DNA of 64,000 nucleotides from NCBI RefSeq assembly GCF_030532715.1, contig NZ_JAUNKO010000006.1:209383-273382 (forward strand). The letters run 5' to 3'. The position numbers and the translations under genes are program-made. Of the stretch, positions 35,694 through 45,378 are shown piece after piece. The stretch is from Corynebacterium sp. (GTDB taxonomy: Bacteria; Actinomycetota; Actinomycetes; Mycobacteriales; Mycobacteriaceae). How positions within the stretch are numbered: position 1 is the stretch's first letter; every line of letters begins with the position of its first letter. Below the pieces are notes generated by a model that saw nothing but the letters and a program-made list of their open reading frames with translations, was not told the DNA's origin and searched no databases.

Positions 35694-36155
35694 ATGACAA
35701 CAATGCCGGTGAGGACGTTCCTGTTTGGCACGGCACGGGTTTCGTCGGGGGTTGTCCTCGCGGGCTTGGTGTTGGTTGGTTGTGCCTCTGAGCCCGAGGC
35801 GTACCTGTTTGATCGCCTCCAAGCGGGGGACACAGAAATTAGTGTCTTGGCAATGCCGGGCGGCAATTGGGAGGAGTATGCCATCGTATGCCCCAACGCC
35901 ACCCTAAGCACGGTCAAGGAAGCCACCGGTTGGGAAGTCTCGGGGGTGCCGGAAGGCGGCATGCCCGAGGATGAGAATATTCTGCTGTTACACGCGGAAA
36001 ACGGCGCAATGGACGCAATTCATCTGGATCGGAAGAGTGTGGATTTGTGCCCAGATTCCGGAGCGGAAGAGCCCACTACGAAACGTATTGCGGCGAATGA
36101 ATCGCTGGTGTTTGTGCGCGGCTCAAATCGCGGTTGGGCGCTGGAAAATAACTAG
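35694..36155 (+). CDS. Putative lipoprotein
   Basis: 153-aa exported protein of unknown role. It has a basic N-terminus, a hydrophobic segment and a lipobox LVGC, so the mature protein starts at that Cys and is lipid-anchored. Two further Cys (in AIVCPNA and DLCPDS) may pair. The ATG at 35694 is chosen over 35664 because of AAGGAG about 8 bp ahead and the signal-peptide length. The mature domain shows no family I recognise. Confidence 0.82.
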   Translation: MTTMPVRTFLFGTARVSSGVVLAGLVLVGCASEPEAYLFDRLQAGDTEISVLAMPGGNWEEYAIVCPNATLSTVKEATGWEVSGVPEGGMPEDENILLLHAENGAMDAIHLDRKSVDLCPDSGAEEPTTKRIAANESLVFVRGSNRGWALENN

Positions 36156-36282
36156 GTGTTATTGCCGTAGAACTCTCGCTGAACAGGCGCAATATGAGTT
36201 CGGGTAGGAAAATTCGCAGCGGAGCCATATATTACTGTGTACGGTAAGCGAAAGTACGCACACAACTATTCGAGAGGGCACC

Positions 36283-39237
36283 GTGGCTACAGCGAAGAAA
36301 CGCCTTGTGATTGTCGAGTCGGCAACAAAGGCGAAAAAAATCGCTCCTTATTTGGGGGGCGATTACATTGTTGAAGCATCGGTGGGTCACATTCGTGACC
36401 TCCCTCGCGGCGCAGCTGACGTCCCCGCCAAATACAAGAAGGAGCAGTGGGCGCGCCTTGGCGTGGATACGGAGCGCGGGTTTGCCCCGCTGTATGTGGT
36501 TAGCCCGGACAAGAAGAAAAAAGTCACGGATTTAAAGTCGAAGCTGAAGCAGGTCGATGAACTCTACCTTGCCACCGACCCCGACCGTGAGGGGGAGGCC
36601 ATTGCGTGGCACCTGTTGGAGGTGTTGAAGCCGAAGGTGCCCGCTCGCCGCATGGTGTTCAACGAGATTACAAAGCCGGCGATCCTGGCGGCTGCGGAAA
36701 ACACCCGCGAACTTGATAAAAACCTGGTGGATGCGCAGGAGACCCGCCGTATCCTCGACCGGTTGTACGGTTATGAGATTTCCCCGGTGTTGTGGAAGAA
36801 GGTGATGCCGCGGCTGTCCGCCGGCCGCGTGCAGTCCGTGGCTACCCGCGTGATTGTGGAGCGGGAGCGGGAGCGCATGGCGTTTATTTCTGCTGCGTAT
36901 TGGGATCTCACCGCAACGTTGGACCGCGGTGTCACCGATGACGATAATCCCCGCACCTTCAAGGCCCGCCTCACCGGTATTGATGGCTCGCGCGTCGCCG
37001 TCGGCCGTGACTTCGACGATCGCGGTCGGTTGCTTTCCAAGGCGACCGTGCTGGATGAGGCAGCCGCCCGTTCGCTTGCTGGCGCCCTCGAGGGCACCAC
37101 TATGCGGGTGTCCGCCGTGGAGGAGAAGCCTTACACGCGCAAACCGTACGCGCCGTTTATGACCTCCACGTTGCAGCAGGAGGCGGGCAGGAAGCTGCAT
37201 TACACTTCCGAACGCACCATGCGCATCGCGCAACGGTTGTACGAAAACGGCCACATCACCTATATGCGTACAGACTCCACCGCGCTGTCCGAGTCCGGCA
37301 TCCGCGCCGCCCGCGCCCAGGCGGAGGAGTTGTACGGTGCCGACTATGTTGCGCCCAGCCCCCGCCAGTACACCCGCAAGGTGAAGAATTCGCAGGAGGC
37401 GCACGAGGCTATCCGCCCCGCCGGGGAGACGTTTGCTACGCCTGGGCAGTTGCATGGACAGCTGGACGCGGAGGAATTCAAGCTTTATGAGCTGATTTGG
37501 CAGCGCACGGTGGCGTCACAGATGGCCGACGCCCGCGGCACTTCCATGAAAGTCACCATGCTTGGCGACGCCGCGACTGGCCAGCAATGCGAATTCTCCG
37601 CCACTGGTCGCACCATCACCTTCCCTGGCTTTTTGAAAGCCTATGTGGAAACCACCCGCCAGGCAGACGGCAATGACCTCGCCGACAATGCCGAAAAGCG
37701 CCTGCCTAGGTTGAGCTCCGGGGATACGCTTGCCGCTAAGGACGTGGTTGCCGACGGGCACGCCACGAATCCGCCGGCCCGCTACACGGAGGCCAGCCTG
37801 GTGAAAAAGATGGAGGATCTGGGCATTGGCCGCCCGTCCACGTACGCTTCCATCATTCGCACGATCCAGGATCGCGGCTACGTTTATTCTCGTGGCAACG
37901 CGCTCGTGCCCTCTTGGGTCGCATTCGCGGTGGTCGGCTTGTTGGAACAAAACTTCGCCTCCCTCGTGGACTATGACTTCACATCTTCCATGGAGGACGA
38001 GCTCGACGACATCGCCACGGGCAACGAGGACCGCACCGCCTGGCTTACAGGTTTCTATTTTGGCAACGCCGACGCCTCCGAAGCCATGGCGGAAACCGTC
38101 GCGCGCTTGGGCGGGCTCAAAACCCTCGTCGGCGATAACCTCGAGCAAATTGACGCCCGGACAGTCAATTCCCTGCACCTCTTCGACGATGCCGAAGGCC
38201 GCCCCATTCTCGTGCGCGTAGGCCGGTACGGTCCCTACCTTGAGCGCGCGGTGGGCGTGGATCAGGATGGCGAGGTAATACATCAACGCGCAAACCTTTC
38301 GGACTCCATGACCCCCGATGAGCTCACGCTTGAGGTTGCCGAAAAACTCTTCGCCACCCCCCAAAGCGGGCGCGAGCTGGGCCAGAATCCTCGCAATGGC
38401 CGCATGATCGTGGCGAAAGAAGGCCGCTATGGCCCGTACGTCACCGAACTTGTCACTCCTGAAGAGCGCGTTGGTGCGGAAGCCATCGCCGAAAAAATCG
38501 TCGCCGAGGAGCGCGCCGCCGAAGATGCGGAGCGCAAAGCTGCCGGAAAACGCGCCAAAAACTGGGAGACTAAAACCGCTATTGCGGCGAAGGAAAAGCG
38601 CATTAACCAGATCATTGAGGAAACCCTCAAGCCGCAAACTGCATCGTTGTTCTCTACTATGGAGCCCAGCAACGTCACCCTCGACGAGGCCCTCCAACTG
38701 CTCACCCTGCCGCGCGAAGTGGGTGTAGACCCCGAAGACGGGAACATGATCACGGCGCAAAACGGCCGCTATGGTCCGTATTTGAAAAAGGGCAACGATT
38801 CTCGGTCGCTGGCCAACGAATCCCAAATCTTCACTATTACGTTGGATGAGGCTCGTCGGATCTATGCCGAACCCAAACGTCGCGGCAACACCCCTAGCCA
38901 GCCGCCGCTGAAAGTTCTGGGCAACAACGATGTTTCTGGCAAACCCATGCTGGTCAAAGACGGCCGTTTCGGCGCCTACGTCACCGATGGCGTGACCAAC
39001 GCCAGCCTCCGCAAAGGCGATACCCCAGAAACCATGACCGACGCTCGCGCTTGCGAACTGTTGTCCGAGCGCCGTGCCAAAGAAGCAGCCAACCCGAAGC
39101 CAGTGAAAAAGGCGGCTAAGAAGGCGGCGAAAAAGACCACCAAAAAGGTAGCCAAGAAAGCGGCGAAGAAGACCGTGAAAAAGGCTGCAAAGAAGGTGAC
39201 GAAGAAAGCCGCGAAAAAGGCCGCTGGGTCCTCCTAG
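36283..39237 (+). CDS. topA: DNA topoisomerase I
   Basis: 984-aa type IA topoisomerase that relaxes negative supercoils. The N-terminal Toprim domain has LVIVESATKAKKI and the metal-binding TDPDREGEAIAWH. The active-site Tyr is in ITYMRTDSTALSE. The C-terminal half has repeats of the actinobacterial TopA C-terminal type (NGRMIVAKEGRYGPYV and NGNMITAQNGRYGPYL-like units) instead of Zn fingers, and ends in a 40-residue Lys/Ala-rich tail of KKAAKKA-like units. GTG start at 36283 with GAGAGGG ahead. The stop overlaps the convergent cyclase gene by 4 bp. Confidence 0.98.
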   Translation: MATAKKRLVIVESATKAKKIAPYLGGDYIVEASVGHIRDLPRGAADVPAKYKKEQWARLGVDTERGFAPLYVVSPDKKKKVTDLKSKLKQVDELYLATDPDREGEAIAWHLLEVLKPKVPARRMVFNEITKPAILAAAENTRELDKNLVDAQETRRILDRLYGYEISPVLWKKVMPRLSAGRVQSVATRVIVERERERMAFISAAYWDLTATLDRGVTDDDNPRTFKARLTGIDGSRVAVGRDFDDRGRLLSKATVLDEAAARSLAGALEGTTMRVSAVEEKPYTRKPYAPFMTSTLQQEAGRKLHYTSERTMRIAQRLYENGHITYMRTDSTALSESGIRAARAQAEELYGADYVAPSPRQYTRKVKNSQEAHEAIRPAGETFATPGQLHGQLDAEEFKLYELIWQRTVASQMADARGTSMKVTMLGDAATGQQCEFSATGRTITFPGFLKAYVETTRQADGNDLADNAEKRLPRLSSGDTLAAKDVVADGHATNPPARYTEASLVKKMEDLGIGRPSTYASIIRTIQDRGYVYSRGNALVPSWVAFAVVGLLEQNFASLVDYDFTSSMEDELDDIATGNEDRTAWLTGFYFGNADASEAMAETVARLGGLKTLVGDNLEQIDARTVNSLHLFDDAEGRPILVRVGRYGPYLERAVGVDQDGEVIHQRANLSDSMTPDELTLEVAEKLFATPQSGRELGQNPRNGRMIVAKEGRYGPYVTELVTPEERVGAEAIAEKIVAEERAAEDAERKAAGKRAKNWETKTAIAAKEKRINQIIEETLKPQTASLFSTMEPSNVTLDEALQLLTLPREVGVDPEDGNMITAQNGRYGPYLKKGNDSRSLANESQIFTITLDEARRIYAEPKRRGNTPSQPPLKVLGNNDVSGKPMLVKDGRFGAYVTDGVTNASLRKGDTPETMTDARACELLSERRAKEAANPKPVKKAAKKAAKKTTKKVAKKAAKKTVKKAAKKVTKKAAKKAAGSS

Positions 39238-40736
39238 GAGCGGTCCGCCAGGGTCGGGCGGACTGGGCGTGCCAGCTGGGTCATTTCCTTGCGGCCGCGA
39301 AGCTCCACGGATTTCAGCACGGTCCAGCGTGCTTGTTCCGCCTCGTTTGCGTCCCGCAGTGTTTTCGCGGAGGTGAGCACGCGGCCGGGGGTGTCCTTGG
39401 CCAGCTCCGTGAGGCGGGCGGCTTGGTTCACGGCATCGCCGATTACGGTGTATTCGAAGCGGGCATGGCCTCCGATATGCCCAGCCACCACATGCCCAGA
39501 GGCGACGCCGATGCCGCACTCCAGTTCCATGTCTTTGAGTTCCTGCCGGAGTTCCCGCGCGGCGGCAAGGGCGTGGCCTGCGGAATCAGCCACGGGGAGC
39601 GGGGCGCCGAAGATGGCCAGTGCGGCGTCGCCTTGGAACTTATTGATGATCCCCTTGTGGCGATGCACCACCCGCACCACGTGCTCAAAAAACTTATTGA
39701 GCTCGGCGACGACCTCTTCCGGGGTGTGGTTCACCGCAAAGGTGGTTGATCCGATGACGTCCACAAACAGCACCGCCACCTTGCGGTCCTCGCCGCCAAG
39801 GGTGGGGCGTTCCTCCATGGCCCGCCGCGCCACCTCTGCGCCCACGTACCGCCCAAACAGGTCCCGGACTCGCTGGCGTTCCCGCAAACCACGCATCATT
39901 TCATTGAACCCGGCTTGCAGGACGCCGATTTCGGAGCCGTCGTAGATCTGTACCTGCGTGTCGTGTTCGCCGCGCCGCACATGGTTGATGGCGTCCTGGA
40001 GCTCCCGGATGGGGTCCACCACGCTCGCCGTGACTAACGCGGTGGCAATATAGCCGGTGGCCAAGGCCGTGCCGCTCAAGGCGATAATCGCCGGCAGGAT
40101 GTCCATCGCATCTTCGGTGAAGTACCCGGCGCGCTGCCCGGATATCATCAGCATGATGCCCAATAGCGGCGCCCCCGTGGTGAGGAGCCACGTAAGGTGC
40201 AGCCGATGTTCCAGCGGCGGTTCCATGGTGGAACTGTCCAACCCTCGGGTGAGGGCAATTGCCGCCACTGGCCGGACCAGGCGCTGTGCCTCCAGAAACG
40301 TGAACATGACTACGACGGCGCCGGTGAGGGTCGTCGATAAGCAAATGACGAGGGCGAGGCGAGCGGACGTGTTGTATGCCACGCCTGCGACAAGGCCGAT
40401 ACCCACCGCCCACACCAAGGCACACAGGAGGGCTTGGTGCGTGGGCAGCCGCATGACCAGGTTCCGCGCCATGTTTGCGTCGTGGGCGTCCGGATTGCGC
40501 TGCCACCGCAACACGGGTTGGAACATCAGTACGCTTGCCGTGGCGCCGACAATGACGGCAAACGCGAAGTATCCGCCCACCACCGCCGGAAGGTATCCGA
40601 GTTGCGAGAGTTCCGGCATGGGTACGAGCACGCCTACAAAGAGGGTAATGGCAACGGCACCAACTACGTTCGAAACGAGTACGGAGGCTGAGTAGAGCGG
40701 CCACGAGGTGCGGAGAAGCCATTTCAGTCGACGCAT
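39234..40736 (-). CDS. Class III adenylate cyclase, membrane-bound with HAMP domain
   Basis: 500-aa enzyme that makes cAMP from ATP. About six membrane helices fill the first 240 residues, a HAMP linker follows (ASVVDPIRELQDAINHVRRGE), then the cyclase homology domain with KVAVLFVDVIGSTTF (metal Asp) and NKFQGDAALAIFGAP (second metal Asp). It matches Rv3645 and the single C. glutamicum cyclase called cyaB. Its product would activate GlxR, encoded about 20 kb away. TAAAGT lies 7 bp before the ATG, suggesting a leaderless mRNA. Confidence 0.95.
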   Translation of the reverse strand: MRRLKWLLRTSWPLYSASVLVSNVVGAVAITLFVGVLVPMPELSQLGYLPAVVGGYFAFAVIVGATASVLMFQPVLRWQRNPDAHDANMARNLVMRLPTHQALLCALVWAVGIGLVAGVAYNTSARLALVICLSTTLTGAVVVMFTFLEAQRLVRPVAAIALTRGLDSSTMEPPLEHRLHLTWLLTTGAPLLGIMLMISGQRAGYFTEDAMDILPAIIALSGTALATGYIATALVTASVVDPIRELQDAINHVRRGEHDTQVQIYDGSEIGVLQAGFNEMMRGLRERQRVRDLFGRYVGAEVARRAMEERPTLGGEDRKVAVLFVDVIGSTTFAVNHTPEEVVAELNKFFEHVVRVVHRHKGIINKFQGDAALAIFGAPLPVADSAGHALAAARELRQELKDMELECGIGVASGHVVAGHIGGHARFEYTVIGDAVNQAARLTELAKDTPGRVLTSAKTLRDANEAEQARWTVLKSVELRGRKEMTQLARPVRPTLADRS

Positions 40737-40768
40737 GCTCCCAACTTTATCCGTATAGGCTGGGTGAG

Positions 40769-41971
40769 GTGAGCGACCCTCGACACAACGTGTTCCACCG
40801 CCTCGCCGGCAGCCCTCACGTGCGGCGAGTGCTTCTCGACGCCGCGACTGCCGCCCGCCATGCCGACCCCAGCGCCGCCATGACGCACGCTTGGTTATTC
40901 ACCGGCCCGCCTGGTTCCGGTCGTAGCGTCGCGGCCCTCGCATTCGCCGCCGCACTAGTGTGTGAAAACCCGGCGGAAGTTGGGTGCGGACAATGCACCG
41001 GCTGCCGCACCGCCATGGCCGGCACACACGGCGACGTCGTCCACGTCGTACCCCACGAACTCACCATCAGCGTGGACTCGATGCGCGCCATCATCGAAGA
41101 CGCCGCCCGGTTGCCCACCACCGCCCCGTGGCGCATCGTTATCATCGAGGACGCCGACAGGCTCAGCGACGGAGCGGCGAACGCCCTATTGAAAACCGTG
41201 GAGGAGCCGCCCGCCAACACCGTCATCGTCCTCAGCGCCCCGTCCACCGACCCCCGCGATATCGCCATCACCCTACGGTCTCGCTGCCGCCACCTGTACA
41301 TTCCCACCCCGCCGAAATCGGAAGTCGCCCGCCTCCTCCAAGCTGAAGGCATTCCGCCCGCCGACGCCGAGCTGGCCGCTGCCGCATCCGCAGGTCACAT
41401 CGGGCGCGCCCGCCACCTCGCCCGCAGTACAGAGGCGCAACGACGCCGCGCCGAGGTACTCAACCTTGCGGCTCTTATCTACCGCGGCGATCTCGCCTTC
41501 CGGGAAACCGCCAGCCTGGTCAAAACGATCGAAGACGAGGCCAAACACGCGCTCGAACCGGAGGAAGCCAAAGAGCTCGAAAAACTCAGCGCAGTGCTCG
41601 GGGTGGGGGCGCGAGGCAAAGGTACCGCTAAAGCTTTGCGCGGCGTAGCCGGGACCATGAAGGAACTCGAGGAAACCCAAAAGAAACGCCGTACCAGGTT
41701 CCTGCGAGATTCCCTCGATCTTGCGCTCATCGATCTCGCAGGTCTCTACCGCGACGCCCTGATGGTTGCCTCCGGCGCGTCCGTTGATTTAGTGCATCCC
41801 GACTTTGCGGAACTATCCGAACGCCTCGCAGGGCAAAACAGCCCGCGGGCACTCGTGGAATGCATTGAAGCAATCAACCTCTGCCGCGAAGCGTTCGGCC
41901 GAAACGTGCGCCCGGTAGTTGCCATGGACGCCATGGTCGGGCGTATTAGAATCGCATGTCGGGCCAGCTAA
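40769..41971 (+). CDS. holB: DNA polymerase III subunit delta'
   Basis: 400-aa clamp-loader subunit. It has an AAA+ domain with a P-loop-like GPPGSGRS, a four-Cys zinc module (CENPAEVGCGQCTGC), IIEDADRLSDGAANALLKTVEEPP (Walker B region and sensor) and LRSRC. The P-loop Lys is replaced by Arg, usual for non-hydrolysing delta'. The GTG at 40769 has TAGGCT 7 bp upstream, so it is probably leaderless and shares a 32-bp divergent promoter region with the cyclase gene. It corresponds to Rv3644c. Confidence 0.95.
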   Translation: MSDPRHNVFHRLAGSPHVRRVLLDAATAARHADPSAAMTHAWLFTGPPGSGRSVAALAFAAALVCENPAEVGCGQCTGCRTAMAGTHGDVVHVVPHELTISVDSMRAIIEDAARLPTTAPWRIVIIEDADRLSDGAANALLKTVEEPPANTVIVLSAPSTDPRDIAITLRSRCRHLYIPTPPKSEVARLLQAEGIPPADAELAAAASAGHIGRARHLARSTEAQRRRAEVLNLAALIYRGDLAFRETASLVKTIEDEAKHALEPEEAKELEKLSAVLGVGARGKGTAKALRGVAGTMKELEETQKKRRTRFLRDSLDLALIDLAGLYRDALMVASGASVDLVHPDFAELSERLAGQNSPRALVECIEAINLCREAFGRNVRPVVAMDAMVGRIRIACRAS

Positions 41972-42048
41972 CAAGCCAGTTATTGGCAACCGCCCACCCT
42001 GTGGTATGTTTCTTAGCGGACATCGCACAATAGTGTGCTGCATGCCCG

Positions 42049-42124
42049 GCCGCCTTAGCTCAGTCGGTAGAGCGCTTCACTCGTAATGAAAAGGTCAGGG
42101 GTTCGATTCCCCTAGGCGGCTCCA
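42049..42124 (+). tRNA. tRNA-Thr (anticodon CGT)
   Basis: A 76-nt cloverleaf with encoded CCA. The acceptor stem GCCGCCT pairs with AGGCGGC, the anticodon loop is CTCGTAA (anticodon CGT), and the T arm is AGGGG-TTCGATT-CCCCT. The outer anticodon pair is a C-A mismatch. Confidence 0.96.
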
Positions 42125-42129
42125 AGCAA

Positions 42130-42939
42130 TCACGCCTCACCAGTTTTGGTGGGGCGTTTGTTGTGGTGCGCATCGGGGGTCCCGGGTTTCTGGGGTGTGA
42201 GGGCGTGGTCGCCGAGGAGGGTGACGAGGGCTGGTACCAGCAGTGGGCGGACAAGGAAGGTGTCGATGAGGATGCCCACCGCCATGGCGAGGCCAAATTG
42301 GTAGAGTTCGCGAATCGGCTGGGTCATGAGTACCGCGAAAGTGACGGCGAGGATCAATCCGGCGCTGGAGACCACGCCGAGAGCTGTGAGAAACACGAGG
42401 ACGTACGCGGCGATTTGGGAGCTGATGCCCTCGTCACCCTGCAGGGTCACTGTGATGAGGGGGGTGAGGCCGAGCGTGGCTAGAAAGGATGTTGCAAGGG
42501 TGGCCACGAGGTAGATGGGGGCAAGCCAGGAGCGCAGGAGGATCGCCAAGATTATGCCGATTATTCCGAAGATTAGCGGCAACAATACAACAACGTCGGT
42601 GTCAATGGTGCGCTTGATGTCGGCGTTGTCGGCGGTCACTCCGGCGGCTGCGACGTGAATGTCGTCCCCGGCGATGCGTTGTGCTTCGTCGGTGATGCGG
42701 GGTAGGGATTCGATTGCTTCCAATGAGTATGGGTCTGTATTAAGGACCACGGTGACGCCGCCGGTGACTGTGATGATTGCGGGTAGTGCGTCGGCGTCCG
42801 GGAATGTTTCCCGCAGGGTTTCCGCGGCTTGGGAGGAGCTAGCGGCGGGCAGGGCCCCATTGTTGCCGGCCGAGCGGACGTCGCTGAGCGGCGGTGCGCT
42901 GAACCAGAGGGCGACGATGAGTAAAGCCCAAGCCACCAC
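42130..42939 (-). pseudogene. Internally deleted MMPL-family transporter
   Basis: A 269-codon open frame made of pieces of an MMPL/RND transporter, which is normally 700 aa or more with 12 membrane helices. Visible are an N-terminal helix, a short piece of the first periplasmic domain, then the end of the second periplasmic domain (AGVTADNADIKRTID) and C-terminal helices up to GILIDTFLVRPLLVPAL. Helices 2-6 and much of both periplasmic domains are missing. A second gap follows YVLVFLTALG, where the Asp-Tyr-containing helix should continue; instead it runs straight into VVSSAGLIL. The frame starts at GTG just after the previous stop, without a ribosome binding site. It is probably non-functional. 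Confidence 0.75.
42132..42160 (+). terminator. Terminator of tRNA-Thr
   Basis: A 10-bp stem (42132-42141 with 42148-42157, one G-T pair), loop AGTTTT, then TTG. It lies inside the last codons of the convergent MMPL remnant. Confidence 0.7.
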
Positions 42940-42954
42940 TGTGCAGAGCGCGCG

Positions 42955-43221
42955 CTAGGGCGAGGGGATATCCCGGATGGTTTCCAAGACTTTCAGGCGG
43001 CGCTCGAGGTTGATCAGGGCGCCAGCTTCGGCGTCGATCAGCCGGGTGATGAGCACCACTACATCCTCGACAGTTTCCTCTGTGTGGGAGAACCGGCGTA
43101 CGGAGTCAGCGACGTCAGCGAGGTACTTTTTCGTCGCCTCGAACTCGCGGAGCGTTCCAGTATTTAAGTCCTCGACCACGTGAATAAGTTTGTCAATCTC
43201 GCGCGCTGATTGAGAATTCAC
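42955..43221 (-). CDS. Small helical protein of unknown function
   Basis: 88-aa, almost wholly helical, charged protein (KLIHVVEDLNTGTLREFEATKKYLADVADSV), possibly a coiled coil. GTG start with GAGGAG about 11 bp upstream. No family recognised. It lies just ahead of the MMPL remnant on the same strand. Confidence 0.65.
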   Translation of the reverse strand: MNSQSAREIDKLIHVVEDLNTGTLREFEATKKYLADVADSVRRFSHTEETVEDVVVLITRLIDAEAGALINLERRLKVLETIRDIPSP

Positions 43222-43297
43222 GATGCATCAGCTCCTCAAAGTCTCGGGAGGTTGTGCCTTTGAGAATAGTCGCACCGCGGCCCCGGCAACAGGGGCG

Positions 43298-44110
43298 CTA
43301 CCGACGCAACAATCGCACAAACAACCCAAGTTCGACGAGCACCGCAACAATGAGTAACGTCGCAGCGTCGCTCACCTGCGCCGCCCACGCGCCTACGGCG
43401 TGCTGCACCTGCTCCTGCGTCGCCGTGGACGTCAATGTGGGCAAGGTGGACGTGCCGTGCGTGGTCAAAAACAATACCCCGATGGCCACAAACAGCACGC
43501 CCGCAATCATATTCACGGGGTGTAATCGCAGCGGCCCGATGTGTCGTGCCGGGGCGTGCAGCCACGGACGTTGCGCAATCTGCAGTCGATCCCACAGCAG
43601 CGCCAGCACAAACAACGGTACGGTCATGCCCAGTGCGTAAAGCCCCATAATCAACGCGCCGTAGACGGGGCTACTGCCAACCAACGCGGTGGTAAGTACC
43701 GCGCCGAGCAGCGGGCCCGCGCAGAATCCCGCGAAGCCGTACACGGCGCCAAGCAGCAGCACCGACACCCACCCCGAGCCGCCGAACCGTTGCGAAAGCC
43801 GCGACAACCCAGGCACTTGGAAGCCGAACCCACAGAACGTGTACACGCCGAGGGCGATCAATACCGCGCCGCCGACAGCGATGAGCGTGTCCCGGTGCAC
43901 CGTTACCAGATTGCCGACGCCGCCGATGCCGACGCCCAAAGGCACCATCACCGCCGCCAGCCCGCAGAAAAACACCGCGGTGCGCGCGATCAATTGCCGC
44001 TTGGAGCGGAATGCGTAAGCGAAAAATGCTGGCAACAGGAGGGCGGAACAGGGGCTGAGCAGCGCAAGCACGCCGGCGAAAAACGCGCCGAGAAAACCTA
44101 CCGAAATCAT
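43298..44110 (-). CDS. CcdA/DsbD-type thiol-disulfide membrane protein
   Basis: 270-aa polytopic membrane protein with about seven helices that moves reducing equivalents across the membrane. The start FFAGVLALLSPCSALLLPAFFAY and later GAVYGFAGFCAGPLLGAVLT each carry one Cys, the usual CcdA pair. It overlaps the DsbA-like gene by 4 bp, so the two probably form one extracytoplasmic redox pair. Confidence 0.88.
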   Translation of the reverse strand: MISVGFLGAFFAGVLALLSPCSALLLPAFFAYAFRSKRQLIARTAVFFCGLAAVMVPLGVGIGGVGNLVTVHRDTLIAVGGAVLIALGVYTFCGFGFQVPGLSRLSQRFGGSGWVSVLLLGAVYGFAGFCAGPLLGAVLTTALVGSSPVYGALIMGLYALGMTVPLFVLALLWDRLQIAQRPWLHAPARHIGPLRLHPVNMIAGVLFVAIGVLFLTTHGTSTLPTLTSTATQEQVQHAVGAWAAQVSDAATLLIVAVLVELGLFVRLLRR

Positions 44111-44973
44111 GGGGCGGCAACCTCGCCGCGGGCAACCTTATCTAATTCCTCGGCGATGGCCTGGTGGAACACCTCCGCGGGTTGGGCACCCGAAATGAAA
44201 CGGGTGCCTACCACGAAGCCGGGAGTGCCGTTGACGCCAATACCTGCGGCGTAGTCACGTGCGCCTTCCACTGCTGCGGTAAAGGTGGCGTCCGTGGCCT
44301 GCTTGCGGAACCGTTCTAGGTCCGGCACGTTCGCTTGCTCAGCGAACTTCATGAAATCGTCGATGGTGAAGTTCGGATGCCCAGAAATATCTTTCGATGC
44401 TGTATACAGCGCCTTTTTAAACTCCCGGAACTTGCCCTGCGCGGCTGCCGCACGGCCCGCTTGCGCGGCGGCAATGGCGTTCGGGCCATTGACCGGCAAA
44501 TCATTCCACTCCATGCGTACCAAACCCTTCTCCACGTACTGCTCTAGGATTTCGTGTTCGGTGGTGTTGGCAAAGCGTGAGCAGAACGGGCACTCAAAAT
44601 CCGAGAACTCGGAGATGACTACCGGGGCATCCAGCGGGCCGATAGCAAACGGGTCCTTAGCATTGCGGCGATGCACCTTGAGAATGTCATCTTGGGATTG
44701 CAGGTCCCCGCCGGGGCCATAGATGGTCGCATCATATGTGCCATCCGCGGCGGCTGTGGCGGTGGTGGGACCCTTGCCCGGCTCTGGCACCTTGAGTTTC
44801 TGCGTGGCTTGCCGGTCGCCGGCGGGTTGCTGGCTGCCGGCTGCGGTAGTGGCGGAACCCGCCGCGCCGCCGCTGCGTTCCCCGAGGACGTAGCCGCCGA
44901 GCCCGGCGATAATCACCAGTCCCGCCAGGAATGCCCACATCGTTTTACTGACATGCTGAAATTGGGAACTCAC
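44107..44973 (-). CDS. DsbA-family thioredoxin, membrane-anchored
   Basis: About 288 aa, secreted side. An N-terminal anchor (WAFLAGLVIIAGLGGYVLG) is followed by a low-complexity linker and a DsbA-like domain with active site CPFC in SDFECPFCSRF and the cis-Pro loop GVNGTPGFVVG. The GTG at 44973 is preferred over 44985 because AAGGAG is then at usable spacing. Expected to form or reshuffle disulfides in exported proteins, which in this group is the main folding route. Confidence 0.9.
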   Translation of the reverse strand: MSSQFQHVSKTMWAFLAGLVIIAGLGGYVLGERSGGAAGSATTAAGSQQPAGDRQATQKLKVPEPGKGPTTATAAADGTYDATIYGPGGDLQSQDDILKVHRRNAKDPFAIGPLDAPVVISEFSDFECPFCSRFANTTEHEILEQYVEKGLVRMEWNDLPVNGPNAIAAAQAGRAAAAQGKFREFKKALYTASKDISGHPNFTIDDFMKFAEQANVPDLERFRKQATDATFTAAVEGARDYAAGIGVNGTPGFVVGTRFISGAQPAEVFHQAIAEELDKVARGEVAAP

Positions 44974-45015
44974 AGGGGATTGCACTCCTTGGGGGATATC
45001 GAAACGACCAGCGGG

Positions 45016-45378
45016 CTACAGCAAATCCGGGTCGTCCTCTGGGCGGATCGCGTTGCGCAGCGCAATAGCGCGGGCGAGCCGGGCGTAGCGTAGCTCTTGC
45101 TCACGGAATCGTACATAGGCGCTAATTGTGGTGAACATGAAGGCCACCACAAGGCCGTAAAGAAGCAGGTCAGTGCCGCGCGAGACGCCCACCATGTTCG
45201 CCACCACCGTGAGATCATCCGGGCGGATCACCGCCCATACCGCGACGATGATAAACAGCAAAAAGCCTAGCTTTACACCCGCCTTGGCGCGCGCCTTGCG
45301 GCGGTTGCCCAGGAAGTACAGCACCAAAAAGGCGGTGGCGAGCAGGAGTAGGACCTGCATAATAATCGTGCTGGTCAT
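45016..45378 (-). CDS. DUF2304 membrane protein
   Basis: 120-aa protein with three membrane helices and a charged C-terminus (RFREQELRYARLARAIALR). DUF2304 proteins are commonly encoded next to family 2 glycosyltransferases, as here: the start of this gene overlaps the glycosyltransferase stop by 4 bp. It is probably a membrane partner of that enzyme. Confidence 0.87.
   Translation of the reverse strand: MTSTIIMQVLLLLATAFLVLYFLGNRRKARAKAGVKLGFLLFIIVAVWAVIRPDDLTVVANMVGVSRGTDLLLYGLVVAFMFTTISAYVRFREQELRYARLARAIALRNAIRPEDDPDLL

Noticed and set aside
39110-39230. Lys/Ala repeats at the end of topA as an expanded DNA repeat
   Set aside because: The codons vary and the tail is typical of actinobacterial TopA; a protein feature rather than a DNA repeat.
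37516-39519. 667-codon frame antisense to topA
   Set aside because: Runs opposite to conserved topoisomerase domains and is explained by the Lys/Ala- and Gly-rich codons of topA.
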